Shown: positions 8,739-17,117, counted from the first letter of the stretch. The stretch: DNA of 64,000 nucleotides from Sphingopyxis sp. BE259 (GCF_031457495.1 NZ_JAVDWM010000001.1:1290001-1354000), one strand, 5' to 3'. Translations and numbers: made by a program. The notes: generated by a model from the letters alone, not told the origin.

Positions 8739-8813
8739 TGGGGCGTCGCCAAGTGGTAAGGCAGCGGCTTTTGATGCCGCCATTCGCAGGTTCGAATCCT
8801 GCCGCCCCAGCCA
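8739..8813 (+). tRNA. tRNA-Gln (anticodon UUG)
   Basis: A full cloverleaf can be drawn. The acceptor stem TGGGGCG (8739-8745) pairs with CGCCCCA (8803-8809), and G8810 is the discriminator. CCA is encoded (8811-8813). The anticodon stem GCGGC/GCCGC flanks the loop TTTTGAT, giving anticodon TTG. The T-arm carries GGTTCGAATCC. It sits between ilvE and the antiporter gene, pointing toward the latter's 3' end. Confidence 0.97.
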
Positions 8814-8833
8814 GCCGGTGCGGACTTCCCGCC

Positions 8834-10417
8834 CTATTCGCCGCGCTGCAGCGTCATCGCGAGTTCTTCGATATCCAGGTCGCGTTCCAGCTCGTGGAGC
8901 ACCTCGTCCTCGATCAACCCCGCGCGGTGGATTCGGATCAATTCGGCGCGCCCGGCGGCAATCGCCGCCAGCAGTACGTCGAAATGCGATCGCAACCCGA
9001 CCATTGCGGCCCCTGCGTCGGCTTCATAACGCTCCATGAACCCCAAACGCTTGCGATGTTCTTCGAGCATCATGGGGTGGACGAGCGTGCCATTCTCATC
9101 ATATGCGAGCTTTTCGATCACTGCGAAGCGCGCGCGGGCCATCGCGGCTTCTGCCGCCGGCATCGCCATTTTGGCGGGCGGATCGGTATCGACCGGCTGG
9201 ACCCGGCGGATCAGCAACCCAAGGCTGGAGCCTTGCGCGACGACAGTGACAAAGATCACGGCAAAGGCGCAGATCAACATCAGATCGCGCCCCGGCATAT
9301 CGGTGGGCAGGGTGAGTGGCACCGCCAGCGTCACGACGCCGCGCATCCCGGCCCAGCTCAATACGGTCGCCTGACGCCAGCCAAGCGGACGGGCGCGCTT
9401 CAGTCCGGACTTGCCGACGATTTTCAGCACCGCCTCCGACCCGAAAACCCACATGAAGCGCGCGACGATAACGGTCAGCACGACCGCGACGATCAGGACG
9501 ATCCACGACATCGGCATCGCCCCGATCCCGCCGACACGCTCGATCGCGCCGCGCAGCGAAAAGCCGATCAGAATGAACACCAGCGCTTCGAGGACGAAGA
9601 CCAGGATCTGCCACCCTGAATTGGCGCGCAGGCGGACGGCGCCGGGCAGGATTTCATGCTGGTACCACCCCAGCGCCAGACCCGCAGTGACCGTTGCGAT
9701 CACACCCGAAACATGGATGGCTTCGCCAGCGAGATAGGCGGCCCAGCATAGCAGGATCGTGATGAGCATGATCAGCATCGGGTCATCGAAACGCTTGGCG
9801 AGGAAAATCCACCCTTTGGCAACCACCGCGCCAACGACGACCCCGCCGACCGCGACGAAGGCAAAGCTCTGCACCGCCTCGCCCGTATGGAATACCCCGC
9901 TGAGCGTCGCAGCGACGGCAAAGCGGAACAGGATCAGCCCGGTCGCATCATTGAGCAGGCTTTCGCCCTCCAGCAGGGCTTCGAGCCGCCGCGGCAGATG
10001 GACGCCCTTCAGCACCGCGCGCGCCGATACCGCATCAGGCGGCGACACGATCGCGCCGAGCGCGAAGCAGGCGGCCCAGGGCAATTCCGGCACGATCCAG
10101 TGCACCACGACCCCGACAATCAAGGTGGTGAATATGACCGCGCCCACCGCGAGCGACAGGATGCCGGGCAGATGGCGACGAAAGCGGCCCAGCGCGGTGT
10201 AATAAGCGCCGTCCATCAGCAAGGGCGGCAGGAACAGGACAAGTGCCAGTTCGGGGTCGAGCGAAATCGCGGGCAGACCGGGAATGAACGCCAGCGCGCC
10301 GCCGCCGACGAGCAAGGCGGTCGCGGGCGGCCAATTGAGCTTCAGCGCCAGCCAGTGCAGCGCGATGACCAGCGCCAGCAGGCCAAGGACCAGCTCGAAG
10401 ATTTCGACCGCGTGCAT
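8834..10417 (-). CDS. Cation:proton antiporter, CPA1 (NhaP/NHE) family
   Basis: A 527-residue membrane protein with about 12 hydrophobic segments up to residue 400 and a soluble acidic/helical C-terminal tail of about 120 residues (EAAMARARFAVIEKLAYDENG onward). CPA1 hallmarks are FLPPLLMDGAYYT, ALGAIVSPPDAVSARAVL and LEGESLLNDATGLILFR (the ND pair that binds the cation), and GMRGVVTLAVPL. It exchanges Na+, K+ or Li+ for protons at the inner membrane; selectivity cannot be read. The ATG at 10417 (MHAVEIFELV) begins directly at the first helix; a TTG at 10447 is in frame but adds only a polar decapeptide. Confidence 0.92.
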   Translation of the reverse strand: MHAVEIFELVLGLLALVIALHWLALKLNWPPATALLVGGGALAFIPGLPAISLDPELALVLFLPPLLMDGAYYTALGRFRRHLPGILSLAVGAVIFTTLIVGVVVHWIVPELPWAACFALGAIVSPPDAVSARAVLKGVHLPRRLEALLEGESLLNDATGLILFRFAVAATLSGVFHTGEAVQSFAFVAVGGVVVGAVVAKGWIFLAKRFDDPMLIMLITILLCWAAYLAGEAIHVSGVIATVTAGLALGWYQHEILPGAVRLRANSGWQILVFVLEALVFILIGFSLRGAIERVGGIGAMPMSWIVLIVAVVLTVIVARFMWVFGSEAVLKIVGKSGLKRARPLGWRQATVLSWAGMRGVVTLAVPLTLPTDMPGRDLMLICAFAVIFVTVVAQGSSLGLLIRRVQPVDTDPPAKMAMPAAEAAMARARFAVIEKLAYDENGTLVHPMMLEEHRKRLGFMERYEADAGAAMVGLRSHFDVLLAAIAAGRAELIRIHRAGLIEDEVLHELERDLDIEELAMTLQRGE

Positions 10418-10557
10418 CGGCTCAGGTCCGATGTCGCGGGGTGTCAATTACCGATGTCATGCTGAGCCCCCCAAAGCCGCCCCAACTGCGTCTGATATTG
10501 GCGCCCTTTGCGGCGGCGATCAATGCTTTCGGTGACAGGCGCGTGGGGCGAACCTTT

Positions 10558-10596
10558 ATCCCCCGTCCGCCGCGCTCGGCAGCCGCGACGGGGGAT
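10558..10596. repeat. Intergenic hairpin with 10-bp perfect stem
   Basis: ATCCCCCGTC (10558-10567) pairs with GACGGGGGAT (10587-10596) across a 19-bp GC-rich loop. It lies in the 322-bp gap between the divergent antiporter and SDR genes. Besides this hairpin and the two palindromes further right, I see nothing coding in this gap. Confidence 0.7.
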
Positions 10597-10635
10597 GAGG
10601 TTGGATGTGCACAAAAAGAACATTAAGTGAACAAA

Positions 10636-10647
10636 TGACGTTCGTCA
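10636..10647. promoter_or_regulatory. Operator-like palindrome TGACG-TT-CGTCA
   Basis: A perfect 5-bp-arm palindrome whose half site TGACG is shared with the longer palindrome 47 bp downstream. Together they look like a paired binding site for a dimeric regulator in front of the SDR/enoyl-CoA hydratase pair. Confidence 0.45.
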
Positions 10648-10682
10648 ACCCTAATCCCTCACTTTTTAGAGCAGCGCCGGTC

Positions 10683-10702
10683 GATTGACGTAAACGTCAA
10701 TC
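10683..10702. promoter_or_regulatory. Operator-like palindrome, 9-bp arms, before the SDR/ECH operon
   Basis: GATTGACGT (10683-10691), AA, ACGTCAATC (10694-10702) is a perfect inverted repeat ending 37 bp before the SDR start codon. The core TTGACGTAAACGTCAA is a typical dimer-operator shape. From memory, sites of this kind have been assigned to MerR-type LiuR regulators of branched-chain and fatty acid catabolism, which fits the acyl-CoA gene downstream, but the regulator is not encoded nearby. Confidence 0.55.
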
Positions 10703-10739
10703 AACGGCAAGAGTTGGGGGATAAGCGAGAGGGAGAGCC

Positions 10740-11516
10740 ATGGCCGACCAGCCGAAATTCGATCTGACGGGGCGCGTGGCGCTCGTAACCGGCGCGTCGT
10801 CGGGGTTGGGCGCGGGCTTTGCCAAGGCGCTCGCCGCCGCAGGTGCCAGGGTCGTGCTCGCCGCCCGCCGCGCCGACAAGCTCGCCGAACAGGTGGCGGC
10901 GATCGAAGCCGCAGGCGGGCAGGCGATTGCAGTCAGCATGGACGTCACTGACGACGCATCGACCATCGCCGCCTATGACGCCGCCGAAGCCGCGTTCGGC
11001 ACCGTCGACACCATCGTCGCGAACGCCGGGGTGGCGACCGAAAAAATGGCGATGGGCCTGTCGGCGGGCGACGTCGATTTCCTGCTCGCCGCCAATGTCC
11101 GCGGTGTCTTTCTGACCGCGACCGAAGGCGCGCGGCGCCTCGACAAGGCGGGCAGCCGCGAGAAAGAGCATGGCCGCATCGTCCTGATCGGGTCGATCAC
11201 CGCCGAGAAAATCTTTCCCGCCACCTCGGTCTATGGCGCAAGCAAGGCGGCGGTGCGCCATCTGGGCAAGGCGCTGGCGCGCGAATGGGCGCGGCGCGGG
11301 ATCAGCGTCAATGTGATCCAGCCCGGCTATTTCGCATCCGAAATGACCGCCGAGCTGTTCGACAGCGATGTCGGTGCGGCGATGGTCAACAGCTTCCCGC
11401 GTCAGCGGATGCGCCCGGCGAGCGACCTGCACGCGCCGTTGCTGATGCTCTGCTCCGACGCGGCGCGGGGCATCACGGGCAGCGTGTTCACCATCGACGA
11501 CGGGCAGACGTTGTGA
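10740..11516 (+). CDS. SDR-family NAD(P)-dependent oxidoreductase
   Basis: A 258-residue classical short-chain dehydrogenase. It carries the cofactor motif TGASSGLGAGFA (about residues 17-28), DVTDDAST at the adenine pocket, NAGVAT, and the catalytic Ser...Tyr-x3-Lys in GSITAEKIFPATSVYGASKAA. The C-terminus ends in the usual GSVFTIDDGQTL. It oxidises a hydroxyl or reduces a ketone, most likely on an acyl-CoA or lipid-derived substrate given its partner gene. A GAGGGAGAG ribosome binding site precedes the ATG. It overlaps the following enoyl-CoA hydratase gene by four bases (GTGA), so the two are a translationally coupled operon behind the 10683-10702 palindrome. Confidence 0.9.
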   Translation: MADQPKFDLTGRVALVTGASSGLGAGFAKALAAAGARVVLAARRADKLAEQVAAIEAAGGQAIAVSMDVTDDASTIAAYDAAEAAFGTVDTIVANAGVATEKMAMGLSAGDVDFLLAANVRGVFLTATEGARRLDKAGSREKEHGRIVLIGSITAEKIFPATSVYGASKAAVRHLGKALAREWARRGISVNVIQPGYFASEMTAELFDSDVGAAMVNSFPRQRMRPASDLHAPLLMLCSDAARGITGSVFTIDDGQTL

Positions 11517-12304
11517 CTGACGCGCTGCTGATTGAGGCGCGCGGGCAGGTTGAGATCGCGACGCTGAACCGCCCCGACCGGCTCAACGCGCTGAACGAGG
11601 GGCTGGTCGATGCGCTCAACGCCTATTTCGGCGGGCTCGCCGAGCGACCCGAAGTTCGCGTCGTTATCCTCCGCGGCGCGGGGCGCGGCTTCTGTGCAGG
11701 ACTTGATATTCAGGAGGACCGGTCGAGCGACGAAACGCCGGTGCTGCGCACGCTGCGGACCCAGACGCGCATCGGTAACATCTATCGCAAGATGCGCGCC
11801 TGTCCGCAGCCGATCATCGCGCTGGGCCACGGCGCGGCGTGCGGCGGCGGGCTGTCGCTGCTGCTGGCGTCCGACGTGCGCTATGCGGCGCCGTCGTTCA
11901 AGGCGAACGCCGCCTATATCCGTATCGGGCTGGGCGGTTGCGACATGGCGTCGAGCTATTTCCTGCCGCGGCTGGTCGGCGCCAGCCTGGCGGCCGAGAT
12001 GATCCTGACCGGGCGGTTCGTCGACGCCGACCGCGCGCTGCGCGCCGGGCTGGTCAGCGAGATCGTCGATGAGGATGCATTGCTCGAACGTGGCCTTGCG
12101 CTTGCCGACGAGATGCTGGCGACCAGCCCGCACGGGCTACGCCTTTCGAAACAGGCGCTCAATCTCAACATTGACGCGCAAAGCCTCGATGCCGCGATGG
12201 CGATCGAGGATCGCCAGCAGGTGATCCTGTCGGCGACCGAGGATCATCGTGAAGCACTGGCGGCGTTTCTGGAAAAGCGCGCCCCCGACTATCGCGAACG
12301 ATAG
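11513..12304 (+). CDS. Enoyl-CoA hydratase/isomerase family protein
   Basis: A 263-residue crotonase-fold protein starting at GTG 11513, which overlaps the SDR stop. The oxyanion-hole blocks are GAGRGFCAGLDIQED (about residues 55-69) and ALGHGAACGGGLSLLLASDVRYAAP (about 103-127). The second block is followed by NAAYIRIGLGGCDMASSYFLPRLVG, which has Cys-Asp where hydratases usually carry Glu. This hints at an isomerase or hydrolase rather than a classical hydratase. It probably acts with the SDR in breakdown or modification of an acyl-CoA. Specificity is not readable. Confidence 0.88.
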   Translation: MTDALLIEARGQVEIATLNRPDRLNALNEGLVDALNAYFGGLAERPEVRVVILRGAGRGFCAGLDIQEDRSSDETPVLRTLRTQTRIGNIYRKMRACPQPIIALGHGAACGGGLSLLLASDVRYAAPSFKANAAYIRIGLGGCDMASSYFLPRLVGASLAAEMILTGRFVDADRALRAGLVSEIVDEDALLERGLALADEMLATSPHGLRLSKQALNLNIDAQSLDAAMAIEDRQQVILSATEDHREALAAFLEKRAPDYRER

Positions 12305-12332
12305 GCCGCGCGCGCCAACTTGACTCACCGAT

Positions 12333-12357
12333 ATATTGGCATAGTAAGTGCCAGTAT
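12333..12357. promoter_or_regulatory. Candidate TetR operator in front of sulfatase 1
   Basis: An imperfect inverted repeat: ATATTGGCA (12333-12341), 7-bp spacer, TGCCAGTAT (12349-12357), 8 of 9 positions paired. It overlaps a possible promoter (TTGACT at 12320-12325) and ends 17 bp before the sulfatase 1 start codon. The same TG-R-CA-N7-TGCCA arrangement recurs between the TetR gene and sulfatase 2 at 14961-14989. Confidence 0.6.
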
Positions 12358-12374
12358 CCCAGGGGGAGGGGGCG

Positions 12375-14243
12375 ATGGCAGTGCGCGTGAGGACCACCAA
12401 CGTGCCGGGTCGCAAGGGCCGGTTCCGGCGTACTGCCATCATCACCTGCGCCGCAATGTTGGCCGCGACGCCCGCGCAAGGCCAGCCGAAATCGGCTGCA
12501 CCGCGCCAGCCCAACATCGTCATCCTGCTCGCCGACGACTGGGGCTTCAGCGACGTCGGGGCGTTCGGCGCCGAGTTCGCGACGCCCAATATTGACGCGC
12601 TGGCCTATGCCGGAACGCGCTTTGCCAACTTCCATGTCGCGGGATCCTGCTCGCCGACGCGGGCGATGCTCCAGACCGGGGTGATGAACCATCGTAACGG
12701 CCTCGGCAACATGCCCGAGACGATCCCCGACCAGCATCGCGGCAAGCCCGGCTACGACACGGTGATGAACCACCGCGTTGTGACGATCGCGCAGCTACTG
12801 AAGGCCGCGGGCTATCGCACGTATTTTACGGGTAAATGGCATCTGGGGAGCGACGCGACACGGCTGCCGCACGCGCGCGGCTATGACCGGGCCTATAGTC
12901 TGGCCGATGCCGGCGCCGACAATTTCGAACAGCGCCCGATCGAGGGCATGTATGACAGCGCCGCATGGACCGAAAACGGCAAGCCCGCGACGCTACCCAA
13001 GGATTATTATTCGTCGCGCTTCGTCGTCCAGAAGATGATCGATTATGTCGAGGCCGACCGGACGAGCGGCAAGCCCTTCCTCGCTTCGATCAACTTCCTC
13101 GCCAACCATATCCCGGTGCAGGCGCCCGACAGCGACATCGCGCGCTACGCGGCGCTATACAAGGATGGCTGGACCGCGTTGCGCGCCGCGCGGGCCAAGC
13201 GCGCCGCGGCACTGGGCATCGTGCCCGCGGGCGTGCCAATCGTGACGATGCCGACGACCCGCGACTGGCGCAAACTCGATGCCGACGAACGCGCCGCCGC
13301 GGTGCGGGTGATGCAGGCCTATGCCGGGATGGCAACCGCGATGGACCGCGAAGTCGGCCGGTTGGTCGCGCATCTGAAAGCGACCGGCGACTATGACAAC
13401 ACGATCTTCGTGTTCCTGTCGGACAATGGCGCCGAGCCGACCAATCCGTTCGGCAGCCTGCGCAACCGGCTGTTCCTCGACATGCAATATGACCTGTCGA
13501 CCGCCAACATCGGCCGCCGCGGCAGTTTCAGCGCGATCGGACCCGGCTGGGCCAGCGCTGGCGCTTCGCCGCTGTCGGGGTATAAGTTCAGCGCGACCGA
13601 GGGTGGGCTGCGAGTCCCGCTGATCATCGCCTGGCCGGGCAATGACCAGGTGCAGGCGGGGGCGATCCGGCATGGGCTGGCGCATGTCACCGACATCCTG
13701 CCGACGCTGACCGACCTTGCCGGGGTCGCGGATCATGGCGGCCAGTGGCAGGGCAAGGCGGTCGAACCGGTCACGGGCCGCAGCCTCGTTCCGATGCTGG
13801 CCGGCAAAACCGACAGTGTTCATGGCGATACCCCGCTCGGTTACGAACTGTCGGGCAATGCGGCGCTGTTCCGCGGCGATTACAAACTCGTCCGCAACCT
13901 TGCGCCGACCGGCGATGGCCAATGGCGGCTGTTCGACCTCAAGACCGACCCCGGCGAGACGCGCGACCTGGCGGCGGTCCAGCCCGCGCGGTACGCGGCG
14001 ATGCTGGCCGACTACCGCGCTTATGCCAAGGCGAACGGCGTGCTCGACATGCCCGCGGGCTACACCGCCGACGAACAGATCAATCGCTATGCGTTCGAAC
14101 AGCAGGGGCGCAAGCGGCTGATCCAGCTCGGCCTGTGGGTCGGCGGGATCGGGCTGCTGTTGTCAGCTCTGGTCTGGCGCTGGCGCCGTCGGCGCCGCGT
14201 GCGCCGCGGAGACCCGGCGAAGCGCGAAATCGCTGGCGGCTAG
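12375..14243 (+). CDS. Arylsulfatase-like sulfatase 1, signal peptide and C-terminal membrane anchor
   Basis: A 622-residue protein. An N-terminal Arg-rich region and hydrophobic stretch (TAIITCAAMLAATPAQG) serve for export. The sulfatase domain contains NIVILLADDWGFSDVGAFG (metal-binding Asp pair) and CSPTRAMLQTG, where the Cys is converted to formylglycine, then TGKWHLGS, VFLSDNGAEP and TEGGLRVPLIIAWPG. Residues about 578-600 form a hydrophobic segment (LGLWVGGIGLLLSALVW) followed by RWRRRRRVRRGD, so the enzyme is probably tethered to the inner membrane facing the periplasm. It hydrolyses sulfate esters; the natural substrate is unknown. ATG 12375 follows an AGGGGGAGGGGG ribosome binding site. 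No formylglycine-generating enzyme is encoded in the window. Confidence 0.9.
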   Translation: MAVRVRTTNVPGRKGRFRRTAIITCAAMLAATPAQGQPKSAAPRQPNIVILLADDWGFSDVGAFGAEFATPNIDALAYAGTRFANFHVAGSCSPTRAMLQTGVMNHRNGLGNMPETIPDQHRGKPGYDTVMNHRVVTIAQLLKAAGYRTYFTGKWHLGSDATRLPHARGYDRAYSLADAGADNFEQRPIEGMYDSAAWTENGKPATLPKDYYSSRFVVQKMIDYVEADRTSGKPFLASINFLANHIPVQAPDSDIARYAALYKDGWTALRAARAKRAAALGIVPAGVPIVTMPTTRDWRKLDADERAAAVRVMQAYAGMATAMDREVGRLVAHLKATGDYDNTIFVFLSDNGAEPTNPFGSLRNRLFLDMQYDLSTANIGRRGSFSAIGPGWASAGASPLSGYKFSATEGGLRVPLIIAWPGNDQVQAGAIRHGLAHVTDILPTLTDLAGVADHGGQWQGKAVEPVTGRSLVPMLAGKTDSVHGDTPLGYELSGNAALFRGDYKLVRNLAPTGDGQWRLFDLKTDPGETRDLAAVQPARYAAMLADYRAYAKANGVLDMPAGYTADEQINRYAFEQQGRKRLIQLGLWVGGIGLLLSALVWRWRRRRRVRRGDPAKREIAGG

Positions 14244-14263
14244 CGGATCGCGCCGAGCCCGCT

Positions 14264-14893
14264 TCAGTGGGACTCGACGATCGTCGCCATCAATGTTTCG
14301 GCCATATGCATCGTCACGGTCCCGGCTTCCTCGGCCGACAAGCCCTGATCGTGGCGCAGCGCGCGCCAATTCTGGAACGACAGCGCCGCGCACAGCGCCT
14401 CGACGTTGATCCGGTCGATCAGCACCGCGCCGGGCAGCAGCCGGAGCAGCAGGTCGCGTTCCAGCATCACTGTGCGGCCATATTGTCCCATCAGAAACGG
14501 GGATTGGTATCGCTTGATGTTGGCCGCGAGGCGAAAGGGCAGCGTCGTTTCGAACACCCGCACGCGGCGGCGGACCAGATCGCGGACATTGGCGCGCCAG
14601 TCCTGGTCGGGATAGGGCGCGCTGACGATCGGCATGACCTGTTCGGTGATCGTTGCGGTAATCTCGGCGTAGAGTGCATCCATGTCGTCGAAATGACGAA
14701 AGACCGAGCGCAGCCCGATGCCGGCTTCTTCGGCGACGCGCGCCGCGCTGGGCGCCAGGTCGCCGCCGACAATCAACTCCATCATCGCCTCGACGATGCG
14801 TTTGCGGCTCGACCTGCCGCGCTCGCGGCGGCCGTCGATCCGCGTCGGTTCGGCCCTGCTCGCAATCGATCTGCTTGCCGCTTTGGTCATCAT
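14264..14893 (-). CDS. TetR-family transcriptional regulator
   Basis: About 209 residues. The DNA-binding domain covers about residues 25-70: RKRIVEAMMELIVGGD, then the HTH with ARVAEEAGIGLRSVFRHFDD. The C-terminal ligand domain contains MLERDLLLRLLPGAVL. The start is at 14893 or 14890, directly behind a GGAGGA sequence; the spacing of 0-3 nt is short for either. The gene lies between the two sulfatases, tail to tail with sulfatase 1 (20 bp apart) and divergent from sulfatase 2 across 118 bp. Both sulfatase promoters carry the same palindrome, so it most likely represses both and itself. The inducer is unknown. Confidence 0.88.
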   Translation of the reverse strand: MMTKAASRSIASRAEPTRIDGRRERGRSSRKRIVEAMMELIVGGDLAPSAARVAEEAGIGLRSVFRHFDDMDALYAEITATITEQVMPIVSAPYPDQDWRANVRDLVRRRVRVFETTLPFRLAANIKRYQSPFLMGQYGRTVMLERDLLLRLLPGAVLIDRINVEALCAALSFQNWRALRHDQGLSAEEAGTVTMHMAETLMATIVESH

Positions 14894-14960
14894 TCCTCCG
14901 CTGGCCCAGCTTGGCGCCGGGGTCAATGGGCTCGTGGTTCGCGAACTTGCGCTGCGCTTG

Positions 14961-14989
14961 ATATAATGACACATATAGTGCCATAATAT
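14961..14989. promoter_or_regulatory. Candidate TetR operator between tetR and sulfatase 2
   Basis: Arms of 12 bp (14961-14972 and 14978-14989) with a 5-bp centre pair at 10 of 12 positions. Aligned on its centre it reads TGACA-N7-TGCCA, the same as TGGCA-N7-TGCCA in front of sulfatase 1. It lies 22 bp before the sulfatase 2 start and 67 bp before the tetR start. Confidence 0.6.
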
Positions 14990-15011
14990 ATCGGGCAAGG
15001 GTGGGGATGCC

Positions 15012-16658
15012 ATGACAAAGCGATGGATAGCCGCGGGGGTGGTCGCGGCGTTGGCCGCGGGTGGATATTGGGGGTATCAGGCGAACAAATATCGCCTGCC
15101 CGGCCTGATTCAGGACTGGCGCGATCCCGTGGCGCCTAACCGCGCGGTGCTGTGGCAGCAAGGACCGACGACCGCCCCCGCCGAACCGCTTGGCGGCAAA
15201 CGCCCGCCCAACATCATCCTGATCGTCGCCGACGACCTCGGATTTAACGACATCAGCCTGAATGGCGGCGGCGTCGCAGGCGGCATCGTCAAGACCCCCC
15301 ATATCGATGCGCTGGCGCGCGAGGGGGCGAATTTTACCACCGCTTACGCCGCCAACGCCACCTGCTCACCGTCGCGCGCGGCGATGATGACGGGCCGCTA
15401 CCCGACGCGCTTCGGCTTTGAATTTACCGCGGTGCCGGTCCAATTTGCCGAAAATCTGGCGCATGGTGAGGGCGTTGGGCCGCATCGGGCGATCTTCCAC
15501 AAGGAGCGGATCACGCCCGACATCCCCGACTATCCCGCGATGGGCGTCCCGGCGAGCGAGGTGACGATTGCCGAAGCGGTGAAGGCGGCGGGGTATCACA
15601 CGCTGCATATCGGCAAATGGCATCTGGGCGAGGCCGCTGCGCTGCAACCGCAGGCGCAGGGTTTCGACGAAAGCCTTGCGATCCTGGCGGGGGGCGCAAT
15701 GTTCATGGCCGAGGACGATGTCGGGGTCGTCAACGCCAAGCTGCCCTGGGATCCGATTGATCGCTTTCTGTGGGCAAATCTGCGTCACGCGGTGACCTTC
15801 AACGGCGGCCCGCGTTTTCACCCCGAGGGGCATATGACCGACTATTTCGCCGATGAGGCGATCAAGGCGATCGACGCGAACCGAAACCGGCCATTCTTCC
15901 TGTATCTCGCGTTCAACGCGCCGCATACTCCGCTGCAGGCGACGAAAGCGGACTATGACAAGCTGCCGCAGATCAAGGATCACAAGACGCGGGTTTATGG
16001 CGCGATGATCGCGCAGATGGACCGGCGCATCGGCGACGTCATGGCGAAACTGAAGGAACAGGGGATCGATGACAATACCCTCGTCATCTTCACCAGCGAC
16101 AATGGCGGCGCGTGGTATAACGGGATCGAGCGGTTGAACGCGCCGTTCCGCGGCTGGAAAGCGACTTTTTTCGAGGGCGGTATTCGGACCCCGCTGTTCA
16201 TGCGCTGGCCGGGGGCGATCGCACCGGGGACGCAGCGCGCCGACGTCACTGGCCACCTCGACATTTTTTCGACCATCGCGGCGGCGGCGGGCGCGGCGGT
16301 GCCAAGCGATCGCGTCATTGATAGCGAGAATATCCTCGTCGGCCCGGCACAGCGCGCGGCGATGTTTTGGCGGTCGGGCGACTATCGCGCCGTCCGCGCG
16401 GGCGACTGGAAATTGCAAGTGACCAAGCGGCCCGAACAGGCGCGGCTGTATAATCTCGCCAGCGACCCCACGGAAAAAAACAACCTCGCCGCCGCCGATC
16501 CGGAGCGCGTCGCGGCGCTGGGCGCGATGATCGACGCGCAGAACAAGGGCATGGCCAAACCGATCTGGCCGGGGCTGGTCGAAGGTCCGGTCCGCATCGA
16601 CGTCCCGCTGAACGCGCCGTGGCAGGACGGCCAGGACTATATCTATTGGAGCAATTGA
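15012..16658 (+). CDS. Arylsulfatase-like sulfatase 2
   Basis: A 548-residue sulfatase. The N-terminus (MTKRWIAAGVVAALAAGGYW) is a signal peptide or membrane anchor without an obvious cleavage site. Domain hallmarks are NIILIVADDLGFNDISLNGG, CSPSRAAMMTGRYP (formylglycine Cys), HIGKWHLGE, AFNAPHTPLQ, VIFTSDNGGAWYN and FFEGGIRTPLFMRWPGAI. It acts on sulfate esters in the periplasm. It is only distantly related to sulfatase 1 and has no C-terminal anchor, so the pair may act on different positions or in sequence on one substrate. It is transcribed divergently from the TetR gene through the shared operator. Confidence 0.9.
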   Translation: MTKRWIAAGVVAALAAGGYWGYQANKYRLPGLIQDWRDPVAPNRAVLWQQGPTTAPAEPLGGKRPPNIILIVADDLGFNDISLNGGGVAGGIVKTPHIDALAREGANFTTAYAANATCSPSRAAMMTGRYPTRFGFEFTAVPVQFAENLAHGEGVGPHRAIFHKERITPDIPDYPAMGVPASEVTIAEAVKAAGYHTLHIGKWHLGEAAALQPQAQGFDESLAILAGGAMFMAEDDVGVVNAKLPWDPIDRFLWANLRHAVTFNGGPRFHPEGHMTDYFADEAIKAIDANRNRPFFLYLAFNAPHTPLQATKADYDKLPQIKDHKTRVYGAMIAQMDRRIGDVMAKLKEQGIDDNTLVIFTSDNGGAWYNGIERLNAPFRGWKATFFEGGIRTPLFMRWPGAIAPGTQRADVTGHLDIFSTIAAAAGAAVPSDRVIDSENILVGPAQRAAMFWRSGDYRAVRAGDWKLQVTKRPEQARLYNLASDPTEKNNLAAADPERVAALGAMIDAQNKGMAKPIWPGLVEGPVRIDVPLNAPWQDGQDYIYWSN

Positions 16659-16711
16659 GCTGCGCGGGGAGTGCTGCGGCTCGTAAACCAATTCCCTGCG
16701 ACTGTATATTA

Positions 16712-16798
16712 TGGTGCGGTCGAGAAGACTCGAACTTCCACGGCCTTTCGGCCACAACGACCTCAACGTTGCGCGTCTACCAGTTCCGCCACGACCGC
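16712..16798 (-). tRNA. tRNA-Leu (anticodon GAG)
   Basis: On the minus strand a class II tRNA with a long variable arm can be folded. The acceptor stem is GCGGTCG/CGACCGC with discriminator A and encoded CCA at 16714-16712. The anticodon stem CAACG/CGTTG encloses loop TTGAGGT, giving anticodon GAG. The variable arm is GGCCGAAAGGCC-like and the T loop reads GTTCGAGTC. It stands alone between sulfatase 2 and the lipoprotein gene. Confidence 0.97.
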
Positions 16799-16943
16799 AC
16801 ATCATGATGGGGCCGAACGGGTCCGGCTCCGGGTAGGAGCGGGCGCCTAGCAAAGGTTCCCCAGCGATGCAAGCGAGCTTCGTCGCATTTATTCTTGCCG
16901 GTGCGAAGGGCGGTTGCCGCGCCCGTGCTCGCGGTCCGGGCGG

Positions 16944-17009
16944 TTGTCATCGATCGGACTCAAAAGAGTCACCCGAATGTCACGGCTCTGGCGTCAGACC
17001 GTCATCGAA
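16944..17009 (+). promoter_or_regulatory. Candidate PhoB-box array upstream of the lipoprotein/TonB-receptor genes
   Basis: GTCA cores occur at 16946, 16968, 16979 and 17001, i.e. at spacings 22, 11 and 22, all multiples of the 11-bp Pho-box period. The units at 16944, 16966, 16977 and 16999 read TTGTCAT, GAGTCAC, ATGTCAC and CCGTCAT against the known CTGTCAT consensus. The intervening units are degenerate. The array ends 108 bp before the lipoprotein start. Apart from this array I see no gene in the 319-bp gap 16799-17117. Confidence 0.5.
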
Positions 17010-17117
17010 TCACCCTAGTGGCGGCTTCACCGGGGGCGAAACATCGTTTGCCGGTGATTTTTCATCAGGGGCGCCGCTCGACCGATCTGGGGGCGCATAC
17101 CGGGAACGGAGATTTTC

